A stretch of DNA of 64,000 bases from Artocarpus heterophyllus (Eukaryota; Streptophyta; Magnoliopsida; Rosales; Moraceae): contig CM046341.1 in the NCBI GenBank assembly GCA_025403435.1, positions 17,379,319-17,443,318 on the forward strand, written 5' to 3'. The number at the start of each line of letters is the position of its first letter. Within the stretch, counting starts at the first letter, position 1. A model generated the notes under the pieces. The model did no database searches. It was not told the origin of the DNA and was given only the letters and a program-made list of their open reading frames with translations. The position numbers were made by a program, and so were the translations under genes. Below, piece after piece: positions 23,479 to 37,502 of this stretch.

Positions 23479-26294
23479 ATCTCCCACTTGCACTAAGTGA
23501 GTAAAAATGACAAATCTCACATCCCCATAGCTTCCACATGCCTCTCGAAGACTCTCCCAGTAATTGTCTTCGTAAGTGGATCAGCTAAATTATCCTTTGA
23601 TGCGATTTTGCACACCGTGACATGCTCGCCCTCAACGAAGTCCTTTATCACATGATACTTTCGATCAATATGCTTACTCTTCTTGTGAAATCTTGGTTCC
23701 TTAGCATTAGCTACCATTGCACTATTATCATAGTACAGTGATGCCGCCTTATCCATACTAGGAACTACCTCAAGATCCCTAAGGAACTTGTGGAGCCACA
23801 CTGCTTCTTTCAAAGCATCACTAGCTGCCACATACTCGGCCTCCATCGTTGAATCTGTAGTGCAATCTTGCTTCACACTTCTCCAATTGATGGCACCACT
23901 GTCCAGAGTAAACACAAACCTAGAAGTCAATCTCCTCGAATCCAGACAGGATTGAAAAGCCGAGTCAGTATATCGTAGAGGAGTCAAGTCCTCACCCAAA
24001 TATACAAACATATACCCTCGAGTCCTTCTCAGGTACTTGAAAATATGCTTTACTGCAACCCAATGGTTCGATCCTGGATTCGCCTGAAATTGACTTACAA
24101 TCCTGACCACATAACAAATATCCAGTCGTGTGCAGAGCATGACATACATGAGACTACATACTATCGAAGCATAAGGCACCTTCTTCATGTATTATCTTTC
24201 TTCATCAAACCTTGGAGAGTCTTTCTTAGAAAGAGTAATTCCAGACCTAAATGGTTGCCCACCTTTCTTGGAATCCTGCATTGCAAACCTCCTGAGAATT
24301 TTTTCTATGTAGTTGGCCTGGGATAAAGCTATCATTTTATTCTTCCTATCCCGAAAGATCTAGATACCGAGAATAAAATTAGCCTCACCCAAGTCCTTCA
24401 TGTGAAACTGCTTGGTCAACCATAATTTGATCGATGACAACGCCCCAATGTCATTGCCAATTAGCAGAATGTTATCTATATAGAGCAGTAGAAAAACCAC
24501 AGTTCCATCCTTAATGTGTTTGTAAACACATGGCTCATTCACATTTTGTGAGAACCCATAAGTCTTGATCACCTGATCAAATCTTATGTTCTAAGAACGG
24601 GAAGCCTGTTTAAGTCCATAAATTGACTTTAGCAGCTTACAAACCTTACCCTCTTGACCATTGACCTTGAACCCATCTGGTTGCTTCATATAAATGGACT
24701 CATCGAGATAGCCATTTAGAAAAGCCGCCTTGACATCCATCTATGAAATCTCGTAGTCAAGAGTGGCAGCTATAGACAAGAGAATCCGAATGGACTTAAG
24801 CATGGCCACAAGCGAAAAGATTTCCTCATAATTGATTCCTTCCTTTTGCGTGTAACCCTTAGCTACCAGTCTAGCCTTAAAGGTTTCAACCTTTCCATCC
24901 CCTCATCTTTTCCACTTGTACATCCATTTGCACCCTATTGGTTTTACCCCTTCGAGAAGATCCACAAGCTCCTAAACCTGATTAGTCTCCATAGACTTCA
25001 TCTCTGTATTTATGGCATCTATCCAGAGTTTCGAATTAACATCCTCCATAGCCTCTGCGTAAGTATAAGGATCCTTGTCATGTTTCAGCCAAGAAGGACT
25101 CACCGTTGAACATATACCTTTCGGATTGACGCCCGATCTTCCTACTACGCCGAAGCCCCTTAGGTTGTTGTTCAGGTTCATTTGGTTTTTCTACATTGAT
25201 CGGAATGGTTTCATTTAGAACCTTCAGAGTGATTAGATCACTCCTTAACTCCTCAAGCACCACATTGGTTCGAGGTTTAAAGTCATCCATGTAACTCTCC
25301 TCAAGGAAAGTTGTAGTAGTTGAAACCATGACTTTATTTTCCTTTGGTTATAGAAATAACCCCCTTTAGTCCCTTTTGGATATCCTACAAACATGCAAAC
25401 TTCTGAACGTGCTTCCAACTTATTCGTATCCTTAAACAAGACATGAGCCGGACATCCCTATATGCGAATATGGTTTAAGGATGTCTTCTTGCTTGTCCAT
25501 AACTCGTAAGGAGTTTTAGGGACCGATTTTGACGGCACATTGTTTAAAAGATAACACGCGGTTTGTAGTGTATATCCCCAAAAGAAAAAAGGCAATGATG
25601 AATAACTCATCATGGACCTGACCATGTCCAATAAATTCCTATTCCTTCTCTCCGCTACACCACTCTGCTACGGAGTGCCCGGCGTAGTCAAACGGTATAA
25701 AATCTCATTCTCTGATAACTGTCCCAAGAACTCATCAGAAAGGTATTCTCCACCTCAATCGGATCGAAATGCCTTTATGGGTCTACCCAATTGCTTTTCC
25801 ACTTCAACCCGAAACTCCCTGAACTTGTCAAAAGTTTTGTTTTTGTGGTGCATCAGGTACACATACCCATACCTTGAGTAATCGTTAATAAAAATGACAA
25901 AATACTAATACCCTCCTCGTGTCTGGATGTTCATTAGTTCGCAAACATCACTATGCACAAGTTCTAGAACCCCTTCGGCTCTATTGCCCTTAGACCTGAA
26001 TGGTCTTTTGGTCATTTTACCCTCCAAACAAGATTCACATTGAGGTATAGATTCCACTTTTAAGTGACTTAAAGGTCCATCCTTTACCAGCCTTTGAATC
26101 CTATTTAGGTTAATATGACCAAGGCGTAAATGCCAAAGATATCTTATTAGAGTGAGAAGTTTTAAGTCTTTTAGAGTTATTATCATTCATCTCAGCATTA
26201 AGCAGTAAGTCCATCTTAGGTTTGATAAAGTATAGATTATTTTGCATCCATCTAGAATAGATAACACATTTATTTTTACGAATCACCACTTTAT

Positions 26295-26834
26295 TGTTGG
26301 AATTAAAACATGAAACGCAGCGGAAGGAACGGATCGTTGACAAACAAAAATTTTCTGAAAACTTTGTTCATCGAGAATAGATATATAATTTTAATTACAG
26401 AAAGCTTTAGGAATTTTTTTTTACTAACCTTTTGAAGACTATCAGGGTATCCTAGCTTTCCTCTTTGACACCACGATCTTCCAAACCAGGCCTCCACACC
26501 AATGGAAAGACGAGTGGGCGTCAAACTGCAAGAATGAATTATCCTCACACTTTTCTGAATCTGCTATGTACTCAACACATGAGATAGCAGACCTTTTTCT
26601 TTAGAGAAGAACTCTCAGTTTTTCTCTCTAAAAATTATGTGAATAAAAATTACAGAGATAAATGTTATCTCTCCCTTTTTATAACTTAGTCATTAGTAAC
26701 TTTTCTTTCCTTTTCTTTTCCTTTCCTTTTTCTTCTTTTCTTTTCCGTTTCACTATGTGTGATTCGGTCACACACACATACATATGTTTATATAAGTCTA
26801 AGTCACCGTGAAAGAAAGAAACTTGCCTTTTTCC

Positions 26835-26865
<31 letters not shown>

Positions 26866-26963
26866 GACTTTGACCGAATCTTGTATATATATATATATAT
26901 GATGAGATAAGTGGAGCGTGAAAGTTTCACGCCTCCACCGCCTTTTTTTTTTTTTTAATATTA

Positions 26964-26998
<35 letters not shown>

Positions 26999-28463
26999 AG
27001 ATAAGTGGAGCGTGAAAGTTTCACGCCTCCACCGCCTTTTTTTTTTTTTAATATTATATTTATATATATATATATATATATATGATGAGATAAGTGGAGC
27101 GTGAAAGTTTCACGCCTCCACCGCCCTTTTTTTTTTTTAATATTATATTTATATATATATATATTAATATATTATAAAATCTTTTATATATATATATAAA
27201 AAAGATTTGGTTCAAAACCATATATATATATATAAATCTCAATTCAAAAATAAATCACATTTATTTAAGAATAGATTTTAACAATAATCAATTAATTAAC
27301 TAATGCTCAGTTAAATGTGACAACATTTATCACATTACATTTTGTGTCACAGAGAACATTTTTCTATGTCACGTTAATAATTCAAGTGTGAAAAATTAAT
27401 TCAGAGTTCAAAAATTCTAAATTAAACATGTATAATTCATTCTATGCAAAATCCAATATAGTGTTACAGAGGTGGCATTGGGGACCTATGGACCTATAAC
27501 CCAAGCTCCAATAAATTTGACATTTAATCAAACTCTTTAATTAATGTGCCAAATTTATTAGTTTCAGTGTTACTCCACTAAAAACCTGAAACTGAACTCT
27601 TGAGATTATAGTAGAATTACTCAAAGAAAATTAACGAGTAGTCCATTGATATAATCATTACATATAAGTCAGTCCTCCATAAATAGTTCATAATAAGAGC
27701 TAGGTTCAATTTCCGTTCACCTCTCTTATTACATCTTTATCCTTGAGTTCCAATAATTCTCTAATGAACAATTAATTCATAATCTTATTATGAACGAGCG
27801 CTCTATTGTTCAAACCTTGAATTATCACTCAAGAGAACTATTTTTCTAACTTCCATAGGGAAGGAATGGATTCCATATCTATATAATATTATTCCCAGCC
27901 ATTTATTACTTTATGTTTCCAAGATGCTAAGTTATAATCTGTGCTTAGACAAATCTTACCATGCAAGTCAAAAAACATAATGTAATAAATAGGAGTCTAA
28001 TAAATACTCAGGATTAAGACTGTCAAATATATGATCATCATAGTGATAAATTTGAATACTCTATTTGTAACGGATGATTATTAGAGATTCATAATTTATC
28101 TGGTCCAGTCCTATATAATCTCATTAGATAAAGTACCTCCAACCCAATGTCTCTACATTAATAGTCCGGATAATGACTATTTCATTTTAGATGAGATTGG
28201 ACCGTACTTGTAATTTTTAATTAAAGATCCCAAACTTTAATTAATTATTACGGACTATTGAGATTATTATCTATAAATTTTATCCCCAAGCAAATAACAC
28301 TTATATGCTAAATTTATAGTCACATAAATAATCATGGAATTTTCTTGATGTTTATAAATGTATTCATAATACATATAATCAACCAAAATAATAATAAATG
28401 TCATTTTATTTATTTATTAACAACATGTACAATGTCACAGCTTTTAGGGCACCAAACCCAACA
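26295..28463 (-). mobile_element. Solo LTR of the Copia-1 family, TSD TTTAT
   Basis: The 2169-bp block is the reverse complement of the Copia-1 LTR, with outer ends TGTTGGAATTAAAAC and CCAAACCCAACA. It is flanked by perfect 5-bp duplications TTTAT at 26290-26294 and 28464-28468. It interrupts the Copia-2 polyprotein after VSFNN. It is longer than the Copia-1 LTRs mainly because of an expanded AT- and hairpin-rich stretch at 26760-27180. Confidence 0.95.
26882..27130. repeat. Three tandem repeats, each with a hairpin core
   Basis: A unit of about 80-90 bp is present three times: a TA run, then GATGAGATAAGTGGAGCGTG, AAAGTTTCACGCCTCCACCG, a T run and AATATTATATTTA. The core GCGTGAAAGTTTCACGC is a perfect inverted repeat around one base, extended by GTGGAG/CTCCAC with one bulged base. 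The two full Copia-1 LTRs lack this block. Confidence 0.85.
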
Positions 28464-29609
28464 TTTATTATTAAAAGAAACCAAATATGAGTCTTTAAAT
28501 AAACAAGCTATAGAAATTAAATTCCTTTTAAATTTAGGAATATAAAAACAATCTCGCAAAATTAAATTCCTATAATTATCAAAATAAAGATAGACGTCTC
28601 CCACTACTTCCGTCAAGACCAAGGATCCATTGTCCATCCAAAGCGTGAAGTCTTCATGAAGTAGACTTCTTGTTTCTTTGAACCCCTGTAGAGAAACATA
28701 AACAGGATTAGTTGCACTGGAATCTATGACCCAAATGTCATTGGATTCCTCAACCAAACAAGTTTCTAGATATAGAAGATCACACCTACCTCCTTTAGAA
28801 AGGAAGTCCTTGCAATACTTCTTGATGTGCCCAACCTTACCACAGAAGAAGCACTTAAGCTTCTTTGGGTTCTTCTTCTTCTTTTTCTTGCTCTTGGTGC
28901 TAGCAGGAATAGAAGACTTCCCATTCTTGGCTCGTTGTTTCTTTCCATTCCTAGAATTCGGATTGGAACCAGAAGTAGCCGCCAAATTGGCCTCTCCACC
29001 AATAAGAGACTCCTTGATCAGTAGTTCGAACTCCTGTAACTGTTTCATTAATTCTATTAAGGTCATATCCTACATATTGCTCAAATTAAAAGTAGCTCTA
29101 AATAGAATAAATTCCTTTGACAAAGTCTCAAAGACCATAGTCATCTGAGTTTCAGCATCGATGTCGGCTCCATTGGTTTGTGCCTCATCGAGATAACCCA
29201 TGACCAACATCATGTGCTCCTTTATAGATATCCCCGGTCTCTGTTTACAGTTCAAGAGTTTTCAAAGCGTCCCTTGCCGCTTTGTTATGGCCTGGCCTCC
29301 AAACATGTCTTCTAGATTATCTAAGATCTACTTAGCAGTCTCATAATCCTAATGTTGAGCCTACAACACATTATTTATGCTAGCCATAACATAGCAGCGG
29401 GCCTCATCATTTGCCTCTTTCCAGCAATTGTACGCTTGGAATTGCTCATTGATGGAATCTCCTGTAGGCTCGGGAGGACAAGGGGTTGTCAGTACAAATT
29501 TTAGTTTCTCAAAGGAGAGGATGATATCTAGGTTCCGTTTCCAATCATTATAATTCTTTCCAGTTAATAGGTTTTTATCAAGTATCGAAGATAAAACATT
29601 TTTAGACAT

Positions 29610-31282
29610 TTTTAATCTACAATAAAGAATCATATACCAAACATAAGCGAACATATCATAATTTAGTAAGATAACACAATTATGTAAAAAACATACAAAT
29701 GTGTTTATGTATCAAAACCTTGAAAATATCACAACCTTACAACGATAATTCCCAACTCATAATTCAACAAGCTCTTAAAGGAGTCATGCCAAACTCAATT
29801 AGGAACACAGATCCCCTCCTGATTAATATAGCCATCTAGGACCCATATGATCCAGCATATATTAATAATTATTTCTTTGGCCATTAATTTTATTAACAGA
29901 GCTCCTAGGGGAGGTTAATAATAAAATTAACATGAGTGTATAACCATCGTTTTAATATTTTATCCACGATTTATAATCACCACTTAGGGGTGTGCAACCA
30001 TAAATCATGCTAAAATCCTTATCCTTTCGGAGATCCAATTTGGTACATGATAGAAATCCTTTCCTAAGGGTCGAGACCACCATGTTCTTCCTATGGACCA
30101 ACGATGGAGGTCTTTGGTCCCCTCTTTTAAAACCTTCTCCCACTCAATCCTTTGAAATCAAGGTTTTATTTTAAGAACATGCATGAACAATTTTAATATG
30201 AGCGGCACTCCCTATTCTAAATGACATGTTATCAATATGCATGGCAAATCATATTATAATGCAGACAAACAAAGTAATCAAGCAAAGCTACAGGCAAAAT
30301 AATAAATAACCATAATATTATGGTTTCACCCTAGAGAATAGAAAACAAAGATTATAAGAGAATAATTGAAACATATTAACGATTCTTCATCCTTGGATCC
30401 TCAAGCTGTATCCTTCTTTATGTAATGCCCATTTTCAAGTCGTTAATCCCGTATGAATCAAATACTCCATATTTCCAGTCTTATCTAAATTTAATGTTTC
30501 TCATAATTGTCTTAAAAATAAAATTAAAACTACATTGAAAACCGTACCTTTTCTAGAAAAATTTCCAACTCTCTATCGGTAAGCCGATCTGTATGATCGG
30601 CCTGCTGGTCATGACCCATCGGCCTGCTGATCTTCACAGATCGGCTTGCTGATTCATGACAGATCAGCCTGCCGAACTAGAAGTTCGGCCTGTCACTAGA
30701 GCCACCTGATTTCTGCCTCGTTGACGGCTTGTCAAACCTCACGGCTGGCCTACCGAACTAGAAAGTTTGGCATGTCGACCGAGCAAAAATCACCCTTTCT
30801 AGAAAATACAATTTTTAATGCAATTCATCAATTTTATTTTCAACAATTCAAAAATATAAAAGTAGAGACTTAGGAAATACTTAAGAGCGCCATCATCTAT
30901 CTTCTAGATCTGTCTTTTAGATCCATCTTCTTTGAATGATTATTTAATTACAAAATTTTTACAAATTTAAAATTAAATAATAATTCCTAGACGAAAATGA
31001 TAGTCCACCATCTAATTACATGAAAAACCTAGATATGCATTCTAACCTCTAAGGAACTATAACCGGTATAAATTAATTAATTAATTAATAATTAAATAAT
31101 AATTTAATCAACCATAATTAATTAATAAACATTCACCATATAATCCATAATAACATATAAAATATATAGAAACCTACAGTGCCAACTCTCTATAAAATTA
31201 AATTCAAGCATATGAGAGATCAAGATCACATAATTTATACATATAGCACGATCACAAACTTGTAAGTTTACGTAAAAACCAT
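29610..31282 (-). other. Leader region of Copia-2
   Basis: About 1.7 kb between the primer-binding site and gag, with no supported protein. It includes the GC-rich motif cluster at 30575-30785. The rest is AT-rich. Confidence 0.6.
30575..30785. repeat. GC-rich near-palindromic motif cluster in the Copia-2 leader
   Basis: About ten variants of TCGGCCTGCTGATC, TCAGCCTGCCGAAC and TTCGGCCTGTC occur in 210 bp. The cluster ends with GTCGACCGAGCAAAAATCAC, similar to the GACCGAGCCAAAA that ends the clusters of the Gypsy LTRs. Confidence 0.75.
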
Positions 31283-31295
31283 GGCTCTGATACCA
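31283..31295 (-). other. Primer-binding site of Copia-2, tRNA-iMet type
   Basis: The - strand reads TGGTATCAGAGCC just inside the 5' LTR, separated from the LTR end by two bases. Confidence 0.9.
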
Positions 31296-31297
31296 AT

Positions 31298-33331
31298 TGT
31301 TAGAAAAATAGTATGTAGTGGAATTTTAAAAATTTTATATCAGAGTATTTTTTAAAACATAAGTTTGACACGCTATATGCATAAATTAACCCGATCTTAC
31401 TAACTTTTGAATGCCGAAGAACTCTTGCAATTCGTGAAGAGAAGTAACGCTCCAGAAGAGCCTCAATCAACTGGTCTTCTTTGCTAATCTCTATCCATGA
31501 TTGGAGTGAGCGTGGGCTCACATGTACAACTCTTCCTTTAGGTGACTCTCCTTCCAACCAATTAAGAGAACCCAAAGCTAGTGTTCGTGATTTGTGAACA
31601 AGAGCTCTCAGGGAGTTTTTAGATTCTCACCAGTAGAGTATCACTCTTAATCTCTCAATTAATCTAAATAACTTATGAGACTCACTCCCTATTTATAGAG
31701 GTTAGTTCTAGAGTTAGTCTTTATCAGATATGGTCTCAAAAATTCTAATTAGAATCAAATTCGGATCAATATCTAATGAAATTCACGTGAAAAAGCGTGA
31801 TTTTTTTTTTTGCGCATAGGCAGGCTGATCTGTCTAATAGGCGGGCCGAACTTGCCCTATCAGCAAGCCAAACTTTAAGATCGGCATGCCGAACTGCCCA
31901 AAAAAAAATCTCAGTAAATCTTTTATTTTTCACTCGAGATTTTATAGGATAGAGTCTCAATTTTAATTTAAATAACCCAATAGAGAAGTTATCTAATTAA
32001 AACAACTTTATCTAGATAATCTCTAGGAAAATAAATGAATTCCTAATAATTCTACAAGTTTATCTTAATTTAATTTATTCAAAATTAAATCAACTAATAA
32101 ATAGACAAGAATTATCTAATCCTAATAATTCAACAAGTTTATCTTGAATTAATTTTGTCATAAAATTAATTCAACCGATAAACAGACATGAATTATTTGA
32201 TTCTTTCAAATTTCAACCAATTTAATAAATCTAACATAAGTCACCAATTATTAGAAAAATAAGCCGTATCGTTATAGGATGTTGTGAGCCAGCAAAGGGG
32301 ACCAAATGGACCTATATAGTTTAAGCTCCCAATAATTATGAAACCCAATATCCCAGATATACATTTCATAATTATCAACTCTAATGCTACTCCACTAAAA
32401 GCTTGGAATTGCACTCTCGAACTATATAGAATTACGAAGTCCGTATAGCTAAGTCTCGATGACATATCATAGTGTATCGTATCCCCATAGGATTATTCAT
32501 AACCGGCTTAAGGACAAGTACTGTCTTACATTTCTGATTATTTTTATCTTACGTTCCATTATCTCACCATCAAAAAATTTACCATCCAATGACGGTATAC
32601 CATTCGGTTACACCTATGTATTCAAATGATTGAGTGCTTTAGTTTTTCAATTACAGAATAATGCATATAAGAGGATATCACTACTCCTAAAGAAGAGCTA
32701 TGGATTCCATATCTATGAATAACAGGTCTACGCTATCAAGAGCCATGCCTCCAATATACCGGCATGCATACCACTATTAAAATATGGGTGTCATCCTTTG
32801 GTACATTAAAGACACAAGTCAAGACAACGGGCCCATTATTCATCTCAGGATTAAGATACAATACAAATGATTGTCTAAAGTGAATCGATTTGCTGAGACA
32901 GAATTATTAATCCAAATCAATTCACTTTATGTCTCGATCCAACACATCGTCACGTATGACAACGTGCCAATGTTTCTATTCATGGAGTCTACCTTTGATG
33001 GTCAAGACAAACCATCTCCCAATAGGGATATAGACAACATAACAATCTTTACATGAATAAAGTGCCTAACTTTATTCCCTCCATTGCAGATCTTATAATT
33101 TAGACCATCACCTTAAGAATCATGCCTTTTGTATAATCTGTCCATCATATGCCCAATTCTTAAAGGTTTAGACCGACAGTCTCTGACTTTTGTTTGCTTA
33201 ACATATATTCAACAAATATGAACATAAAGAGCACAAGATTTGGTATATAAATAATAAATAAATTTTTTATTGATAAAAATGTCTCCAAAAACATATTACT
33301 TTTTTACTCCTTAGGGCATACATGTCTAACA
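31298..33331 (-). repeat. Full 5' LTR of Copia-2
   Basis: 2034 bp. On the - strand it starts TGTTAGACATG and ends TTTTTCTAACA. It is related along its length to the 3' LTR of Copia-3 (48528-50482). A small GC-rich motif cluster (AGGCGGGCCGAAC, TCGGCATGCCGAAC) lies at 31818-31899. Confidence 0.9.
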
Positions 33332-36300
33332 GGCATTGCTATATCATGGCTAGCATAAATAATGTGCTACAAGCTCAACATGAAGTTCATGAAACTACTT
33401 GGTAGATCATGGATAATCTTGGGGACATGTTTGGAGGCAAAGCCTTGATGAAGCGGCAAGGGGATCTTTGGAATCTTCTCAACTATAAGCAAAAATTAGG
33501 GACGCTTGTGAAGGAACATATAATGTTGGTCATGAGTTACTTTACTGAGTTTCAAACTCAAGGAGCAAACATTAATGTTGAGTCACAAATGACTATGGTC
33601 TTTGAGACTCTTTCTACGAAGTTTATCCCATTTAAGATTTCATATAACTTGAAAAACAGATAGGATGTAACCTTAACTAAGTTGATGAAGCTGTTATATA
33701 AGTTCAAAAACTTGATCAGGGAAGCTCCAGCTAGTGGCGAGGTGAACATGACGGTTGGATCTGGTTCCAATTCCCATTCCAAGAATGAAAAGAAGCAAAA
33801 GTCCAAGAACAAGAAGTCTTCTATTCTAGCAAAGGGTAAAGATAAGAAGAAAAAGAAGAGGAACCCAAAGAAACAAAAGTGTTTCTTCTATGGGAAGGTC
33901 GGGCATAACAAGAACAAATGCAAGGACTTCCAAGCTAAATGTGGTAAGTGGAAACTTCTAGTCGTTAAGACTTGTTTAGTTGAAGAATCAAATAAAACCT
34001 GGGTCATAGATTCTAGAGTAACTAATCATGTTTGTGTTTCTCTGCAGGGGTTCAAGGAAACGAGAAGTCTGCTACATGAGCACTTCACGTTACGGATGGA
34101 CGATGGATCCTTAGCCTTGACTAAAGTAGTGAGAAAAGTCGATCTTTATTTTGATAGTTATAGGAGTTTAGTTTTGAGAGATTATTTTTATGTTCCTAAA
34201 CTCAAAAGAAATTTAATTTCTATCGCTTGTTTCTTCAAGGATTCTTATTCAATTTCTTTTAATAATAAAGTTGTGATTTGTAAAAACAAATCTTTTATTT
34301 GTAATGGATGGATACAAAACAACCTATATTTTATCAAACTTAAGATGGACTCATTGCTGAAGATAAGATAAATGATAACTCTAGACTTAAGACTTCTCAC
34401 TCTAATAAGACTTAGCTTCGGCACTTACAGTTAGGTCATATTTGACTGAATAGGATTCAAAGGTAGGTAAAGAATGTCATTTAGAGGTGGAATCTATACC
34501 ACAATGTGAATATTGTTTGGAGGGAAAAATGATCAAAAGACCATTCGGGTCTATGGGTAATCCAGTCAAAGGGTTTCTAGAACTTATGCACAGTGATGTT
34601 TGTAGTGCCATGAATATCAAGACACGAGAAGGGTAGAGTAGTTTGTCATTTTTATTGATGATTACTCGAGATATGGGTATGTCTACCTAATGCATCATAA
34701 GAGCGAAACTTTTTACAAGTTCAAGAAGATTCGAGCTAAAGCAAAGAAGCGATTAGGTAAACCCATCAAAACACTTCGATCCGATCGAGGTGGAGAGTAC
34801 CTCTCGAATGAGTTCTTAGGATACTTGATAGAGAATGAAACTTTATTCAATTTGACCGCGCTAGGTGTTCTATAGTAGAATGACATGACGAAGAGAAGGA
34901 ATAGGACTTTATTGGACATGATTAGGTCTATGAGGAGTTATTTGACATTGCCTTTATCTTTTAGGGGGTTATGCACTACAAACTGATTATTATCTTTTGA
35001 ATAATGTGTCTTCAAAATCGGTTTCTAAGACTCCTCATGAGTTGTGGACAGGTAGGAAAATATCCTTAAACCATATTCGTATATAGAGATGTCCTGCTTA
35101 TGTCCTAGACAAGGAAACAAATAAGTTAGAAGCATGTTCAGAGATGCGTGTGTTTGTAGGATATCCAAAAGGGACAAAAGTTGGTTATTTCTATAACCTG
35201 AAAGAAAATAAATCATGGTTTCACAAATACGACTTTCATTTAAGAAAGTTACATGAACAACTTTAATTCTCGTAGTAGAGTAGTACTCGAGTAGTTGGCA
35301 GGTGATTCAATCACTCTAGAGGTTCTAGGTGAAACCAATCCAATCAACTAGAAAAAATGGCCGAACAACAACCTAGGGATCTTCAGTGTAATGGGAGGAT
35401 TGAGTGTCAACTTGATAGGTATATGTTCAAGGGTGAAGCTTTGGCTGAACCAATTGAACATGACAGGGATCCTTACACTTACAAAAAGACTATAGAGGAT
35501 GTGGATTCAAAGCTTTGGACAAAAGCTATAAACACTGAAATATAATCTATGAAGACTAATCAAGTCTAGAAGCTTATGGACCTTCCATAAGGGGTAAAAC
35601 TCATAGGGTGTATATAGGTCTACAAGAGGAACAAAGGTGCAGATAGGAAAGTTGAAACATATAATGCTATACTGGTAGCAAAGGGATACATGCAAAAGGA
35701 AAGAATCGATTACGAGAAAACCTTTTTGCCTATAGCTATGCTTAAGTCTATCTACATTCTCTTGTCCATGGTTGCCATTCTCGATTACGAGATTTGACAA
35801 ATGGATATCAAAAGGGCCTTTTTGAATGGCTATCTTGATGAGACCATATATATAGCATAGCCAGATAGGTTCAATGCTAAGGTTTGTAAGCTATTGAAGT
35901 CTATTTATGGACTTAAGCAAAATTTCCATTCTTGGAACATAAAATTTGATCAAGTGATCAAGACTTATGAGTTCAAACAAAATACGAATGAACCATGTGC
36001 TAACAAACATATTAAGGATGGGAATTTTCTACTTCTCTATGTAGATGACATTCTGCTCGTTAGCAATGACGTTAGGCGTTGTCATCAGTCAAATTATAGT
36101 TGTCCAAGCAGTTTGACATGAAGGACTTAGGTGAAGCTAATTATGTTCTAGGTATCCAAATCTTTCAAGATAGCAAGAATAAAATAATAGCTTTATCCCA
36201 AGCTACCTACATAGACAAGATTCTCAAGAAGTATGCAATGTAGAATTTCAAGAAAGGTGGGCAACCATCTAGAACTGGAATTACTCTTTCTAAGAAAGAC

Positions 36301-36978
36301 TTATCAAAGTCTGATAAAGAAAGAGAATACATGAAAAAGGTACCTTATGCTTTGGCAGTAAGTAGTCTCATGTATGCTATGCTTCGTGCACAACTTGACA
36401 TATGTTATGCAATTGGGATTGTGAGTCAATACCAGTCGAATCTAGGACCCAACCATTGAGATGTAGTCAAACATATTTTTAAGTACCTGAGAAGGACCAG
36501 AAGTTATATGCAACTATATTCTGGTGAGGATCTAATACATCTTAGATACACTAATTTGGATTTTCAATCCTATTTTGATTCCAGGAGATCGACTTTAGGA
36601 TTTGTGTTTGCTTTGGGAGCAGGCGCTATTATTTGGAGAAGTGTCAAGCAAGATTACATTCAAATTCAATGATAGGGGCTGAGTATATGGCAGCTAGTGA
36701 AGCTTCAAAAGAAGCTATGTGGCTCCACAAGTTCTTTAGAGATCTTAAGGTAGTTCCTAATATGAGTAAGCCAATAAAGCTACACTATGATAACATTGCA
36801 GTGATAGCTAATGTTAAAGAATTAAGATTTCACAAGAAGAGCAAACATATACATCGGAAGTATTATGTGATAATGGACTTCATAGAAAATGAATATTTTG
36901 CAGTATGCTAGATCGCATCCATGGACAATATCACATCCAAGGACTCATTTTTTGAAAAGCATGTAGAGGCTATGGGGA
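33332..36978 (+). pseudogene. Copia-3 gag-pol remnant, 5'-truncated
   Basis: The sequence starts abruptly within gag, at the residues reading CYIMASINNVLQAQHE, directly at the outer edge of the Copia-2 LTR. Order is preserved: gag, zinc knuckle (CFFYGKVGHNKNKC, one cysteine replaced by tyrosine, near 33880), damaged protease (VIDSRVTNHVC, near 34005), integrase (SDRGGEY near 34780), reverse transcriptase (LLYVDDILLV near 36030) and RNase H (near 36670-36910). Many stops and frameshifts mark it as much older than Copia-1. After the Gypsy insertion, about 40 bp of RNase H tail and polypurine tract continue at 48485-48527. Confidence 0.88.
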
Positions 36979-37346
36979 TGTGTTGTAACGCCCCCTTACA
37001 GACGTCACAGATGTCGTTACATTCATACATTTACCAAAGCCTGTAACGCCCCCTTACGGACGTCACAAATATCGTCACATTCATACATTACATACTTATT
37101 TTTTTTTAAGATAAACTTTAAGTACAAAACTTATTTGAAACTTTAATTGTAAACGTAGTTAAGGAAAATGTAACCAGGATCCATAAATACATTTTTTGTA
37201 CAACATTCATTAACTTAATCCATACTATTAATAATTCAACAACACATCAAACTGATCATAAACTTCCTTTAATAAAGTAAACATACCAAATAGTAAAATT
37301 ATAACTTATAAAACATCACGTCATCTAAAGCTATTTGCTCCCACAG

Positions 37347-37502
37347 TTCGGCAGGCCGAACTGGAGACTTCGGCAAGTCAAACATGGTCTGCAGGCCAGT
37401 AGAGGCTCTGCAAAATAGGGTTTTTAAAACTTTCAAAGTTCGGCAGGCCGAGCATTCTTACATCGGCATGCCGACCAACGATGATCGGTAGGCCGACCGA
37501 GC
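37347..37502. repeat. GC-rich motif cluster, left Gypsy LTR (outer)
   Basis: TTCGGCAGGCCGAAC, TCGGCATGCCGACC and TCGGTAGGCCGACC variants, ending in GACCGAGCCAAAAC. The right LTR has a counterpart at 45572-45745. Confidence 0.75.

Larger units (their letters stand above)
23517..29609 (-). pseudogene. Copia-2 gag-pol remnant, interrupted by a solo LTR
   Basis: Gag begins at the ATG at 29609 (MSKNVLSSILDKN) and continues in pieces to an intact zinc knuckle CFFCGKVGHIKKYC near 28853. The protease is altered (VIDSSATN instead of the usual DSGATN). After the inserted solo LTR (26295-28463) the frame resumes at KVVIRKNK. It continues through the integrase zinc finger (YLWHLRLGH...CESCLEGK, near 26140-26030), the reverse transcriptase (LYIDNILLIG, with N replacing one catalytic aspartate, near 24480) and RNase H (TMEAEY and LADPLTKT, 23860-23560). 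Several stops and frameshifts are scattered through it. The longest clean stretch is the RNase H end, 23517-24188. It belongs to the same broad family as Copia-3. Confidence 0.88.
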
